From Naematelia aurantialba (lineage: Eukaryota; Basidiomycota; Tremellomycetes; Tremellales; Naemateliaceae): DNA of 64,000 nt. Where the stretch lies: contig JAKFAO010000004.1 of assembly GCA_021527695.1 (NCBI GenBank), forward strand, positions 682,001 to 746,000. Reading direction: 5' to 3'. The notes beneath the pieces were generated by a model. It worked only from the letters and a program-made list of their open reading frames with translations. It did not search any database and was not told the origin of the DNA. Of this stretch, positions 1 through 12,116 are shown one piece after another (the stretch's first letter is position 1; each line of letters starts with the position of its first letter). The position numbers were made by a program, and so were the translations under genes.

Positions 1-2365
1 TTCGCCCTTCATTCCGCTGACTGAGCCAGGACGTTGCCATTGTGTCGCCTGTCGTTGAACGGCGCAACAGCAGGGAGGGCACAGCCAACACAGTCGACTC
101 GCGGCGCAGTGCCTCGCCGACGAGGAAATCCAAGTTGACACCGGAAGAGGTCAGTGAATTGGCACGGGCGTGCATCTGTACTGATGCTCGTATAGGAGGA
201 GGTTCGACGTATAAAGAAAGAGGAGCAAGAGGCGAAACGCATCGCAAAGGCAGAGGAGAAAGCGTGAGTTCACACAAATTTTGTGCGAAGAATCTGACAG
301 TGGCCAAGTGCGAAAGATAGAGAAGAAGAGAAGAAGCGCAACGTCGCGGCCAAGCAAGCACAGGGCTTTATGGGTTTCTTCAAGCCCAAACCAGCTGAAA
401 AGAGCACGACCAAAGAAAGTCAAGCAGGCCCTTCGAGTACGTCGGTATGCAGTGCATGCTTCAGCGACTGATCATAACAGAGCCGATAGTGCACGAACAG
501 AAGCCTGAAGCGAGCGACTTTGCGCGGACGTTCCGGCCGGTGGCGATGAAACCGAACGTGGAATGGGCAGAGATCAATCGATGGATGAAGCCGAGGCGAC
601 AGTCACAAAGTCCAGTCCAGGGGATTTCGGGCAAAGATTTGTCTGCGTGGAGCGAGGACGGCGATCCTGAGAAGGCGAGTTGGACTCCGCGAGGTAAGCT
701 GCTTTGTTAGCTCCTAACAAAAGCTCATAAGGCAAGATTTCCTCGACGACCACTTGGCCAAGCACAAGATGAGAGCTCGCCGGCGACGAAGTATCTTGCC
801 TCGAGGACTCAAGACGGCACCGCCTCATGGTCCTGTGAGCGAGCTCTGGGCAGCATACCAAGAAGCAGAAGATCCGCGACAAGTTTTGGCCCAACTCAGG
901 AATCGTTCGAAGTTCCCTTGGAAGACTATTGCATTTACCGAACAGATTCGGCCACCTTATTCCGGTGAGTCGAGTTGTCATCAGACGACCAAGCTGACAT
1001 GAGCAGGTACATTTACTAAAAAGTCTGTCACTGTTGGACCACGTGCGCCATTTGCACAGGACCCGACGTTTGACTATTCCTACGACTCGGGAGACGAGTG
1101 GCAAGATGACGAAGGGGGGGATGATGTCGATGAAGCGGATCTCGCTTCCGCCAACTCTGAGGCAGAGGACGATCAAGATGAGGGCGAGTTTGACGACTGG
1201 CTGGACGACAGCGAAGATGCTGTGTATGCGCCACCGCCCGCCGACCTCGACGACGATATGCCTCTACCTTTGTCGAACGGCTTGGATCAGTCGCGGTTGA
1301 ACTTGAGGGTTGTGAAGAAATCTCGCGAGGTGCCAAAAAGGGCTGTCAAGGTCACGCCGTACTGGAAGGGTCCTGTGTGGGAGACCAAGCTCGGCGAGGG
1401 GACAGAGGGACTGGAAGCTTATCGAATCCAGCTGCTTAATGGTGAGTAGGGGGTGCAACTGTAGTCTCCTGTACCATCGCGTGCTCTCGCTTGCCCTTGG
1501 ATTATGTCTGATATCTGATTGGGTAGACTCGCCGTGCGCGCTGGACCCATTCGCTTATACATCGAACGACGCCGTGCAGCACTACAAAGGGGTCTTTTCG
1601 ACTGCTGTGATAGGTTCCAACCTGAACGTGCGGTGCCTCTTGTCGAGCGAAATCGTCATTCCCACAGAGAAACCGAAATCTGCGAATTTGACAAACGCTA
1701 TTTGCGCCCTACCTCGCGACGGAAGCACGCTCATAAGCGACAGTGGTAGCGGGAGCGGCGGCGGCGGGAGTGGGACAAAGGCCAGACCGGCTGGACCCAA
1801 GGTCGCATTCCCATCGTCACACCTGGCCGAGCTACTAGGCCTTGTCGACGGCAACACCAAGATCCGCACCGACCTGATCTCGCAGCTCAAAGCGCGTTTC
1901 GAAAACGTCACATCCAAGGCTGCGATTGAGGCTAAGATCAAGGAGGTGGCGGTGAGGGAGGGCAAGGCGAAAGATAGCCGGTGGAAAGTCAAGGCAGAGG
2001 CTTGGGTGAGTGGCTGTGTGTTTGATTCTCCCTCCGCCCGCCTTCTCCGCTCTCCGTCCTGCCCCCGCGGGGGCCTTGCGTCTTCCGCCCTCGCTTACTC
2101 GCTACCTTGACATACACACGCACTCTCACTTGTGTAGTATCTCTCTGGTGGCTTGTTTCCCAGTTCTTGCGTCTGGACGTCGCAGTGTCGGTTCCCGCGA
2201 CAACTTGCGTTTCAGTGCCTCGCAGAAATTGCGTCTCTGCGCCTCGAAGCATGCTCTGTCTTCCCACAACTGTCTTCTGCCGGGCATATGTTCTCGAAGA
2301 TAGTGGCTGATATCTTCCAAGGCTGCTGCGGGCGTGACTCGGGCAGACTCGATGGCTGTCGATAG
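1..2365 (+). CDS. CAC1: Chromatin assembly factor 1 large subunit (CAF-1 p150 / CAC1-RLF2), 5' partial
   Basis: Large subunit of the CAF-1 histone H3-H4 chaperone, which assembles nucleosomes behind the replication fork in the nucleus. The 5' end lies before the window. Proposed exons: 30-149, 196-263, 321-444, 483-693, 737-964, 1006-1441, 1527-2005, 2138-2365; all phases agree. What is seen: a charged KER-like helix (EEVRRIKKEEQEAKRIAKAE, 196-258), a GFMGFFKPKP block, and a PWKTIAFTEQIRPPYSGTFT segment followed by the acidic run with YDSGDEW that is typical of the family. A C-terminal helical region (about 1800-2005) resembles the winged-helix end. The last exon (2138-2365) is Cys- and Ser-rich and not family-like, so the true stop may be nearer 2010-2140. 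The family call is confident; the 3' end is not. Confidence 0.85.
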
Positions 2366-2962
2366 TTAGGTGTCGATAGTTAGGTGGGAGTGAGGTCGAC
2401 GTGTGCGCTTGACCGGGGATCCTTATCCGCGAGGGGCTCGTTTAATGACTCATGAGGCGGATGGTTGCCTGTGAGGTGCCAGCCGATAATAGCAATAGGA
2501 CGGGATATATGGCGAGCATGATAACGATTGGCGACGCATCGCGAGCAGGTCGCTTGCGGCTGCGTCGGTCCGCACATTTTGTACACTGCAGACGGATGGC
2601 CATTGCATGTTCTGCGAGGTCTGTCTGGAGTACGTGAACGACATTGCAGATTGCGGCGTGGCGGGCCCAGACCGCTGGGGCAAACGTCGTCATGGACCGA
2701 AACTCGCTAGAACTTCCGGCAAGTCTGCGTTGTTTGACTTGTGGCGTGTGGGAACGCAGAGATGGCGCTGTAGATCATTAGACTAGGAACAGGCTATATC
2801 TCAACTGCTGTGAGAGGGGGCTGAATCGGCCCTCTGGAGCACCCACCGCCTCCCGCTCGAAAGACCTACGAGGTCGAACTGGAAAGCGGGGGGTCGAGGG
2901 GGCGTGGAAACGAGGTCTAGGCTGCAACGTTACTGGTTTTCCAGAGGGCCCCGAATTCAAAG

Positions 2963-3026
2963 TCTGGACATCTGGACCTCTGGACCTCTGGACATCTGGA
3001 CCTCTGGGCCTCTGGACCTCTGGGTA
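2963..3026. repeat. 8-bp tandem repeat, 8 copies
   Basis: Eight consecutive octamers of the form TCTGGACM (variants ending CA, CC, GCC and GTA) run without a break in the intergenic region. This is a minisatellite-like array; no coding frame is implied. Confidence 0.9.
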
Positions 3027-3295
3027 TGAGAGGCTCCGAAACAATCGAGAGCTAGCCTCCGCGGGACTGGACAGATCTGGACAGCTGATAGCTGACAGCT
3101 GATAACCGAAAGCATAACATGAGAACTGAAAGCGTAACATGAGAGCGACGAAGTAGCCGAAGAGCTACAGAAGAGCTACGACTATGCCGCGGCGTCGGCT
3201 GGTTGCTGCGACCGACGGCGGCCGACGCTGCGTACTGCTCGGGGATCCGGTTTGACGACGACGACGAGTGCTCTATGCCATACTGGTGCTTAATG

Positions 3296-3350
3296 CAGGG
3301 TACCCAAACACGAGTGCATGATGCAGGGTACCAAAACACTAGTGCTTGAG
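3296..3350. repeat. Short diverged direct duplication, about 28 bp unit
   Basis: Two adjacent copies share ATGCAGGGTACC, then AAACAC and AGTGC, with a one-base gap and a few substitutions. It looks like a small local duplication in non-coding DNA. Confidence 0.7.
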
Positions 3351-4657
3351 GGCTACGGCGTGTTGATTGCACAGTACGCAGTGCGGCGCAGTCGCAAAAC
3401 AACCTCGTCAGCGTCCGACGAGTATCCTGTATCTGAACCTGATATCTGTATCTATATCTGCCGTATCTGTATCTCGTGTCTGTGTCCGGGTGTCCTGCGT
3501 CTGTATCCTGTGTGCGTCGTAGTGTCCTGCGTCCTGCACGCGTCTATCCTGTCATGAGATGATAGAGACGGGCCCATTGATTGCTGGCAAACGGCACGAC
3601 GCAAGACACGGGACCACGACCACCAGGGACGAGCGCGAGCGTGTCAACAGAGGGGATCGCATCGGCGTGAGCCGAGATAGAGGTGCACAACGGGCCTCGT
3701 ATCTCGCGCAGCTGGGAGCGCTCAAGCTCAGTCTCCGATGCACGCGTGCGTGCGCCGTACACGTACGCTCCGATGGGAAACAACAGGGGAGCATACAAGG
3801 GGGGCCTCAGCTGCAGGGCCGGGGGAGGCATGCGGAACTTTATTACTGTGGCGTCGTGTAACAGACATCAGGGCGGCGGAAGACGTCCCCCAGCGGGAGT
3901 CGCGAGAACAAGACATTCCGCCCCCCGCCCCCCCGGTCTCCCCAACCCCCTGTGATGCGATGGCGATGCCAGGGGTGGAGAGTACGAGGGGCCGAGAGTA
4001 AGAGGGGCCGAGTGGAAAGCAGGGTGGAGGTAGGCTAGGACTAATCCAGCAAAACAAGGGCGTGTGTGACTGATAACACGGAACGAGGGGCCAGCGGAAC
4101 AGGTTGTGACTGCAAGGTTGGGTAGCGCAGACCGGGAGAGCGGCAGCAGCAAAGGGAAGCGACAAGGCGGGAGAGCAGCACGGCGGGAGGGCAAAGCAAG
4201 CTTGTCTCGGCAGCCGTGCTCGTGCTTTGCTCTGCCGAGCGCTGAAAGCTTACTCTTGTTCGTGCCCGTGTGTGCTGTGCAGTGTTGAGCTGCCCTGCTG
4301 GATTGATCATCTCGTCTCCTTTATCTACTCGCTCGATACCCCTTCGTCTGTGTATTTCACTATCCCCATCCACATCCGCTGTCCACGTCCGGGACACTCG
4401 AGTGGTACGACAAAGTGTACGACGTCTGCTGTATCACATACCTTTGACGATAGAGAGAGCGAGTCGACAAGTGGCGGCCGAGACCAACACGATTATCAAT
4501 ACACAGACCCACCGAGCCGAGAGCAAGTGCGCCTAGACGACGTAGACAAACTGGTAAAGCAGGCAAAGCAAAGCAGGCAAAACAAATTAGACGAGCAGAC
4601 GAGCAGACGAGCAGACAAACAAACCAAGCAACGACAACGTCCACGACCACGACAACC

Positions 4658-6200
4658 ATGGCGGCCAAACCTCCCGCTCGGCAGCCCATCGTGGTGCGCG
4701 GATTCAACCCCTTCTCGGCGAACGCCAGTGCCAGCGCCGGCGACGACGCCACCCCCACCTTGACGCCCACGACCTCGCGATCCAACTCGACCTCTAGCTC
4801 CGCCTCCAAGTCCAGCGCCTCTAGTGCCGGCGCCGGCACCGATCACACCTCTGCCTCGTCGAGGGCTTCAAGCAGCGCCGCGAGCACCGTGTCGAGGCGG
4901 AAACGCAGGCCGACTTTCTTTCTGATGACCGAGACCGAGGCGGGGGATGCGACGGCGCCACTGCCGATCGCCACTGCCGTCGCGAGTGGGCCGATGCCAG
5001 ACGAAACGAGCAGGCTCCCTGGTTCGGGTGTACCGGTGCCCATGGGGAGTGGCGAGCAGCGCACCCGAGATACCAGGGTGGGCTCTACTTCGGCCGCTCG
5101 TGCTGCGACCACGGGAGCCAGTGCAGCGCGCCTGGGCACGGAGAAGCGCGGTAGTATTGCCAGCACTAGCAGTAGCAGTAGCAAGCGCAGAGAGTCGGCG
5201 GCAAAGGCAGCAGCGGCGGCCAAGGCAGCAGCGAGCCTGGCGGCCGCGACGAGCGAGGACGAATCAGACAGCGGTCACCATGTCGAGTGAGTGTCTGTCT
5301 CTGCTACTTTTGCTGGCGCCCAGCAAGAGAAGTCAACGCGCAGCAAACTGGGGGCTGGGAGCACGGCTGATGCCTGGTGTTCCTCAGATATGCAGATGAC
5401 GACGAGGTACTCGTGTCCGACGATGCCGACGATGCCGACGACGCCGACTTTGACTTTGGCTTGCCCGACGACGCCTCGCCGCCCCGACAACCCGTAGCTT
5501 TCACCCGTGTCGCGCCGCGACCGCAGACACCCGCAGCGCCTCGACCGCCTACACACCGCAAGGCATCATCATCGTCCGCGCGGTCGCCACTACCGCGAGC
5601 GTTTGGCCCGCTGTCCCCGCTGTCCCCGATGTCCCCGCTGTCCCCGCTGTCTTCTCTGGGTCCGCTGACTCCGATGTCTTCTTTGGGCCCGTTGACTCCG
5701 TTGTCGCCACTACCACAGTCAATGGCGGCCCCAGCAACGTCCGCGTCCACCTTGGAGCCATCGCCATTCCCCGCGACGTTTTCCATGGCCTTGCCGACAT
5801 CGAAGCCAAAGTCGCCCAGAGCACCGCTATCGCCCAGAGCACCGCTATCGCCCAGATGGCCGAGGTCGCCCAGGTCACAGTCTCCCACGTCGTGTCCCGG
5901 GTCGATGTCGCCGTCGCCTACATCGTCATTATCGTCCTTCTCCTCGGCACTCTCCCTAGTCTTAGACTCGGATTTCCAACACCACCACACCTACCCCTAT
6001 ACCCATACCCATACCCACAACACCCACACCCATACCCATACCCATCCCCATACTCACACTCCGATCGGTACCCACGAGCACAGCCACCGCCCGACCCACC
6101 GACCGCGCACGACGTCGTACACTGGCGGGGATCCATGGATGCTCGTGGATCCACGGGCTTGAGGGGTCAGCCGCAACCGGCGCTGGACGCCGAGCGCTAA
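4658..6200 (+). CDS. Uncharacterised Ser/Ala-rich protein with probable C-terminal membrane anchor
   Basis: No family recognised. The ATG at 4658 sits in a good context (CAACCATGG). Exon 1 is 4658-5286; a GTGAGT..CAG intron (5287-5387) leads to 5388. Exon 1 encodes about 210 residues rich in Ser, Ala and Thr with basic patches. Exon 2 starts with an acidic run (YADDDE, DDADDADDADFDF). In that frame the ORF runs to 6162 and gives PLSP repeats and HTHTH runs. From about 5540, however, the frame one base earlier shows stronger C-ending codon use and reads as a normal protein: a helical stretch (IEAKVAQSTAIAQ), a hydrophobic segment (VAVAYIVIIVLLLGTL, about 5909-5956) and a PYPYP tail, stopping at 6198-6200. 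A second small intron (for example 5507-5562, 56 nt) would join them in phase. I prefer the 6200 end. A long antisense frame (5304-5990) is a shadow. Confidence 0.6.
5993..6058. repeat. CCCATA hexanucleotide repeat inside a coding exon
   Basis: Imperfect CCCATA/CCCACA hexamers occupy the 3' part of the gene at 4658-6200. In the two possible frames they encode a Pro-Tyr or a His-Thr run, so the repeat alone cannot tell which frame is used. Confidence 0.85.
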
Positions 6201-6678
6201 GAGCAGGAAGCAGGAGAGTGAGGGATTGGAGCGGACTCGACTCTGTTGTTTGTCAGTGCCCGGATAACGGGATTGTGACTACCAGTGCGCAATATGCTCG
6301 CGGGCGGGAGGCAGGTCCGACCAGCCTTGTATCACAAGAGATTTCTCTGTATCGATAGAGATATGGTGTTTCGCGACGAATGAATGCCACAATGTTGTTC
6401 TCTCACACGTCGCCTCTATAGATGCATCGTTCATCGTTCATCGGCCATCCACTCGTCCTGACACTTGACAGAGTGGATATGGGATCACAATCAAGCTGCT
6501 GGTTGCTGGTTGCACCCTGATCTCTCTCCCACACACGCAGATGCAGATGCAGATGCAATGACATGTCAATCCCTCGTGGTTGTTCTACGCCCACAAAGCC
6601 TCACGCTCGAGTTCACCTCTCCCCATTCCCTTCCACCTCCCCGTCTCCCCTATGATCTCTGGCTGTTCTCCCCTGACG

Positions 6679-7626
6679 CTAATCCTGGTCAAGCTCCAGC
6701 TCCAACATGCCCCTCTCCACCCAGACCCACCTCGAGCCTTCTCCCGCCCCAGCACCACCACCACCGGCACCGCCCGCCCGGCCCACTCTACTCCGGCGCT
6801 TCTCAACCTTCCCAGCATGGGTCGCCTCGGGCCCACCTCCGCCCCCACCCTGCGAGGCTGGAGCCGTATTGCCCGGACCCTGGGGATCCGCGTCGGAGTC
6901 CGCCGGCGAGGAAGATGGAGAGGGAGACGGCTGTGCGCCTCTGGCCTGGTCAGTGTTCTCTGCCGAGGGCTGGTCGGCCTCGGCAGTGTTACTGAAGACT
7001 GTCGAGGCTGGTGTGGAGCGCTTGGCAAGTGATACCGATGGAGATGGAGTTGGCCACGGCGATCGTGCTGGTGATGAGGCAGACGCAAGGATCGCTGGCG
7101 TCGTACCGCCTAGCGCTTGTGTGGACGCCATGTCGTCGGTAGTTGTGGTCGCGAGAGTCGGTGCTCGCGACCCTGAAAGCGAGGTTGCAAATCCTGCCAT
7201 GGAGCTGTCAATGCCGCTATCCCAATGATATTCCGCGACGGTCGCGTCCCCGGCCCGAGCCTTGTGGACATGCACAAACGCGCCAGGCGCCACTGGCTTG
7301 CCGAGTCCCAACCGCACGTCCAGCTCAACAGATCGATCCAAGTCGACATCGACCACGCGGTCGAGGTGTCTCGTCTCGGGGCTGGCCACCATCCAACAAA
7401 CCATGATCATGCAGCAGACCGCCAGACTGACCATCCATCGCCCCCGCTCGAGGAGGGCTCGCTCGTGCGGGGGCCGTCGGTACGGCGTCGGTCCTGCCAT
7501 GGGGACCTGGGGCAGATTCAGAGTCAGCGTCGGAGTCGGGGTCGGGCCAAGATCTTGCGGGTATGGGCGGATGTGCAGCATGGGGCGCGGCTTGGCGTTC
7601 GGTGGAAGAGGAGAGTATGGTGCCAT
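6679..7626 (-). CDS. Uncharacterised single-pass membrane protein, Ser/Pro/Gly-rich tail
   Basis: An intronless 315-residue frame. I chose the ATG at 7626 (MAPYSPLPP...); a second in-frame start lies 17 codons upstream at 7677. Residues 1-60 are Pro-rich with an Arg-rich end. Residues 64-81 (WMVSLAVCCMIMVCWMVA) form one Cys-rich transmembrane helix. The rest is a low-complexity Ser/Thr/Pro segment ending in Gly-rich and acidic residues. The positive-inside rule suggests a cytoplasmic N-terminus (inference). No family is recognised. The gene is convergent with the gene at 4658 and has about 480 bp of unassigned 3' DNA between them. Confidence 0.55.
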   Translation of the reverse strand: MAPYSPLPPNAKPRPMLHIRPYPQDLGPTPTPTLTLNLPQVPMAGPTPYRRPPHERALLERGRWMVSLAVCCMIMVCWMVASPETRHLDRVVDVDLDRSVELDVRLGLGKPVAPGAFVHVHKARAGDATVAEYHWDSGIDSSMAGFATSLSGSRAPTLATTTTDDMASTQALGGTTPAILASASSPARSPWPTPSPSVSLAKRSTPASTVFSNTAEADQPSAENTDQARGAQPSPSPSSSPADSDADPQGPGNTAPASQGGGGGGPEATHAGKVEKRRSRVGRAGGAGGGGAGAGEGSRWVWVERGMLELELDQD

Positions 7627-7993
7627 GTCGATATACGATATACGGTGCAGGTACGCTCGGCTGTGATAGAGGAACACCGCTGCTCACTGAGCTGCGAAAG
7701 ATCGGTAAGAGCGGGATAGAGAAGCCGATCGAGGCGTGGTCGCAGGTTGTGGAGTTCAGACGTATGGCTATTCGTCGGACTCGCCTGAACGGTGTAGGGA
7801 TGTGAGAAGGTAACAGCAGCGGAAACATGTTGTTTTGAACCTGGCCATGGGGAAATCGCAACCAGGTCAAGCCCATTTACGAGGGCACACCAGCCCGGTC
7901 ACAGTTGCCTTTTAAATTGCTGTTTGGCATGCTCCACATCCAGCTCCCGACAGGCAGAAGTCGAACCGCGGTACTCGCTCATCCGGGCCGCAG

Positions 7994-9305
7994 TCACGCA
8001 TCGTGGCTGCCAGCGGTAATCTCGGTCCGTTCCAGCCCGAGCACCAGCGCCTCGACGTCGTCCACTTCCTCCTCGCTTTCTTCGGCTCGTTCTGCATGGT
8101 CTTCCCACCCGGCGCCAGTGTGGTTCGGATTAGCTTGCAGCAGGTCGCCGTCGTCATAGTCCGCTACCAAGCGTTAGCAAGTTGTTTACCCGCCACAGCC
8201 CACATATTGCCACGGTGTGCAGTGAGTGTACAGCGTATAATTGAACCCACTCTTTTCAGCTTTTCGTCGATCGCGGTCCTGCTGCATCTCCATCTGAAGC
8301 GTCTCTTGCATCTCAGACACCTCTTCGTGCGTCGTACACGTCCTGTACCGCTTGATAAAGTCGCCATTCATCTTCCAGAATGCATGTCCCCATGAAAACT
8401 TGGACAACCTGTCACAGATCTCAGCGCCCTACATCACAATGGGTGTGTACACTGGACGTACAATGCTTCTGCCCATGCGTCGTGCCCTGTGATGTAAAAT
8501 CCAGCTGCGAGAGCTTCGACGCAATTCAGCCGCCAGGGCTTGCCATAGTTGACGGGATTAGTCGCAATGAGGAAGGGCACTAGCGGTATCATCAGACTCG
8601 CTTGCTCGATTTGTCGATCCCCACTCACAGAGCCGCTCATGGGGTCCCTTGATCTTTCCAAAGGGGACCTCGTCGAGTCTTGCCCAACTACACTCAACAA
8701 CCGCCAACCCACTGATCAGCACCACCTCGTCGTCACACGGCGCTATTGGCTTTTTCCCTTTGGGTCTGCATGGCATCAGCAACGACGAGTCAATTCCAAT
8801 CCAGCGAGTAGACTGCAGACCCACGTCAAAACGACCCCTCGGAATCGCTGTCCAACGCGCATGCTGGAGATGAGCCCGTGTCGTGCGAGTTTCTTGCCTG
8901 AGCATCGTTTCGGATCACAATGGTCAAAGTCCCACATAGCCACGGGGACTCCGATCTTGACTATCTCGTCCTCGTCCTCGTCATCATCATCGCTGCCGTC
9001 AACTTCCCGGAGTCCAGCATCGTCCTCGTCGTCCGAAGTTGACGACCCAGATCCAGACGCTTCCGAAGACAAATCTTTGACGCCTTTCAGCATGGTCGTC
9101 GATCAACCATCCAGAGACGAGGCTCACCTGCTTCCTGACCGTCCAAAACCAAGCTCTCGGGTACAAGACCATCCTCCATGCTCCTGATCGGTCCCGACCG
9201 GCCTCCTCGTCCTCGACCACCACCCCTGGAGAAAGCTCCTCCTCGCCCTCGTCCACGTCCGCGGGGCGGCCCTGACGCGTTTTTGGCCTTTGCTGGCTTT
9301 CCCAT
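7994..9305 (-). CDS. TSR3: 18S rRNA aminocarboxypropyltransferase TSR3
   Basis: TSR3 adds the 3-amino-3-carboxypropyl group from SAM to the hypermodified m1acp3-pseudouridine of 18S rRNA late in 40S maturation, in the cytoplasm. Proposed exons on the minus strand: 9305-9128, 9074-8825, 8765-8629, 8579-8462, 8408-8251, 8163-7994, giving 336 aa. Visible: an N-terminal Arg-Gly tract (about aa 15-38); an acidic linker; the family motif [15 protein letters not shown] (from aa 112); the block [15 protein letters not shown] then [38 protein letters not shown]; and an acidic C-terminus, as in yeast Tsr3. All exon phases close. The RGG-like N-terminal tail is an addition to the core family, typical of nucleic-acid-associated proteins (inference). 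Confidence 0.93.
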
Positions 9306-9590
9306 TGGTCCGTCCTGAATGATACAGATGACTCTGAGCCAGAAGATGTGTGTTGGATGCTTGCTTCAACGCGACGTGATGTGTGTACAACAAAACAAGT
9401 CCAACGAAAAATCGGAGCTTTCGGCCTTCAGGACACACGAATTGGGTCTTTGGGGGGGTTTTCTACAAAGTCTGCCATTGGGGTCTTGGGTGTCGTTTGA
9501 CGTCCTCAATCATCGCTGTCCAGCAGGGGGGCTAGAGACAAGACCTGAGTTCAGCAGGTCAAGGGAAGCAGCTGTACAACGCTGTGCACC

Positions 9591-12116
9591 ATGCCAGGTC
9601 CAAGCCCATCGGCGCACCAGGTCCTGGTATACTCTGGTCCGGGCGTCTCCCCCTTGTCCCTCTCGCACACCATCTTGACACTTTCCCTCCTGCTGCTCCC
9701 ACACTACACCGTCCAGCCTATCACTCCTCAAGCCTTATCCCAACAGCCTTGGGAGCCATCATGTGCTCTCCTGGTCGTCCCTGGCGGCCGAGACCTCCCA
9801 TTCGTCGAGGAGCTGACGATCAAGACCAACGTCACCCGGCGGATCAAAGCGTTCGTTGAGCTCGGCGGACGGTACCTCGGTATCTGTGCTGGTGCATACT
9901 TTGGATCTGAAGAGGTCCGCTTCGATACCGGTGGGGAGATGGAGGTGGTGGGTAAACGAGACCTGGCATTCTTTCCAGGTGCTTGCAAGGGGCCGACTTT
10001 TCCTGGATTCGCCTACGCTGCAGAATCGGGGGCAAGAGCAGTCTCGCTCGTCATTTCTTCCCCTCCGTCCTCGTCGGCCCGCTCAATCGATCACTTGTAC
10101 TACAACGGTGGCGGCCATTTCATCCTCCCTCAACCTCTACCGCCCTCGGTCCAGGTCCTCGCAGAATACGTGGAGGAAGACGGAGGGGACCCGAAAATCG
10201 CAGCGGTTCTCACTTCAAATGGCGAGGGCAAGACGGTATTGTGCTCGGTCCACTTTGAGTATCCCCTCAACGATCCCCCCGCCCGAGACGCCATCGCCAA
10301 GCTAAACCCTCTACCTGACAAGGAGGATATCGAGCGGAGCGAGAGATCCCGTGTCGAATGGGCGGAAGAAATGTTGCTGTTACTCGGCTTGACACCCCCT
10401 AGGAGCCGTCAAGGCGTCGACGATCCGCTGCGACATATCGTCCAAAGCGAAGGAGAGGAAGACGCAGCGCTTTTACTCCATCCTACTCACCCATCACCGG
10501 TATTCGTCTTGCCCCATCCTCAACTCGCGCAACTTGGCGAGGCGTCCTTCAATGCAAAGGCACTGGTGGATAAGATGGCGGCGGACGGCCCAGGTTGGCA
10601 CATAGTGCGGGACGGCAATGACGAGTTACACATTGGCCAGGTGACGGCAGTCACCAACGACCAAGGCTCAGATTCTCCCGTTACGAGCGTGGGGGCGTAC
10701 CTTGCCAAGCGTCGACGCACTGCACCGATATTCGAACCCGCTCTCGAGCAATTATCGCTGCAGTCCGCCGAAGCAAACCCTCCCCAGCCTCCCGACTTCC
10801 ATTCAATACCAAAAACGATCATCCTGCCTGATTCCTTGATACCCTATAGCGCGGGCTGGACTCCCTTATTCAACTTTGACTCGTACTGGGCAGAGCTGGA
10901 TTCGGTCAGAACAGGAGCGGGACGAAAGAGCGGCGTGCTGCGCAAAGACGCCCAAACAGGCGCCAATCGCCAGTCACTTGGCGACCTGGTCTGGTACGGC
11001 GAAGTGGTCACTTCCACACAGACCATGCTTGACCGGTAGGTATTCGCTTAGCCCAAGGTGAATGCTGCTCATCAAGTAGGAACCCCCTACTGCTCACTAA
11101 TCTGCCTACGCCCCTCGTATTCCTCGCGTCGTTTCAGCTCTCGGGACGTGGTCGAGGAAGCAATATCTGGCTCTCTCCTCCCGGATGCCTGCAATTCTCG
11201 CTACTCCTGACTCTGCCCTCTCACCTGTCGTCTAAACTCGTCTTCATTCAATACCTGATGGCGCTGGCGGTCTGTGAAGCAGTGGACGACGATGGCCGCC
11301 TTGGTGTACGGATAAAGTGGCCTAACGATATCTACGCAGAGGTGGAAGGTGTCGGCGGCACCGAGGTGGGAGGGGGAAAGAAGGGACGGGCAAAGCTGGG
11401 CGGTATCCTCGTCAACACAAATTTCGTTGGTGGGCAATGGCGCATTGTCGTAGGTGCGTGACCGCGACTTTCATGGCCTGCATGGCAAGTGAATGCTGAC
11501 GCAAGACAGGGTGCGGTATCAACATTCTCAACGCGCTTCCGACCACCTCGCTCTCTCAACTTCATTCACTCCTTACGACACGCTCTACCGCGTCCGCGTC
11601 GCGCGGCGCATCACAGTCCAAGCCACTTCCCGCCGCACCCACCATGGAGGGCGTGTTTGCGCGCATCATGAACTCGTTCGAGGCAAAGTGGGATCAGTTT
11701 ATCGAAGACAAAGGTTTCCAGGGCTTCATGGATGAGTATCACGGTCGATGGCTCCATACGTAAGCGTGTTGTCGTGGTCTTCGTACTTTTCTATCTGCTT
11801 ACACGAAAGTAGCGATCAAGAAGTCACTTTGACGACGACGGAACCACACACGCGTTTGCGAATCAAGTCGATCACGCCAGACTATGGGTTGCTCCGGTGT
11901 ATACCTCTTACCTCCCAGTCCACCACGGCCTCGCGCGGACTGACACCGCTGTACGACAGAGGCGACTATGGCGAGGACGACCGGATAGTGACTCCGGCAA
12001 GAGGACGAGCCGGAGCCGGAGCTGGGGCCGCATTGGCTGCGGAGCGGTTTGTCGACCTCCAGCCGGACGGGAATAGCTTTGACCTCATGAGCGGGATGAT
12101 CAAGCAGAAGACCTAG
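9591..12116 (+). CDS. BPL1: Biotin-protein ligase BPL1 (holocarboxylase synthetase)
   Basis: Activates biotin with ATP and attaches it to acetyl-CoA and pyruvate carboxylases. Exons: 9591-11035, 11080-11453, 11510-11759, 11813-12116; 790 aa. The N-terminal half carries the glutaminase-like (class I amidotransferase fold) domain of fungal BPLs, with VVPGGRDLPF and the nucleophile-elbow-like GICAGAY (Cys99). The C-terminal catalytic domain shows GRGRGSNIW (aa 504-512, biotinyl-adenylate loop), SPPGCL, KWPNDIY (Lys561) and KLGGILVNTNF, then GCGINILN. Length is close to the known fungal enzymes. The start is CACCATGCC at 9591 with no competing upstream in-frame ATG. Convergent with SNX4. Confidence 0.94.

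Larger units (their letters stand above)
2366..4657. other. Intergenic region, repeat-bearing, upstream of the next gene
   Basis: About 2.3 kb between the CAF-1 gene and the ATG at 4658. It holds an 8-bp tandem array (2963-3026), a diverged duplication (about 3296-3350) and a stretch rich in TATCTG/TCCTGTG words at 3427-3545. Many short open frames are present on both strands. One minus-strand frame (2442-2693, 83 aa, ATG start) has a CTKC pair and a hydrophobic stretch, but nothing else supports it. The last 100 bases before 4658 are rich in GACGA/CAACA words, as expected of a 5' leader. Confidence 0.5.

Noticed and set aside
2442..2693. 83-codon minus-strand frame with CTKC and a hydrophobic stretch
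   Set aside because: Isolated, short and without conservation evidence; not enough to call a gene.
5304..5990. 228-codon minus-strand frame rich in Gly and Asp, antisense to the gene at 4658-6200
   Set aside because: It mirrors the GC-rich tandem repeats of the plus-strand exon, has no recognisable domain and poor codon bias compared with the plus-strand frames.
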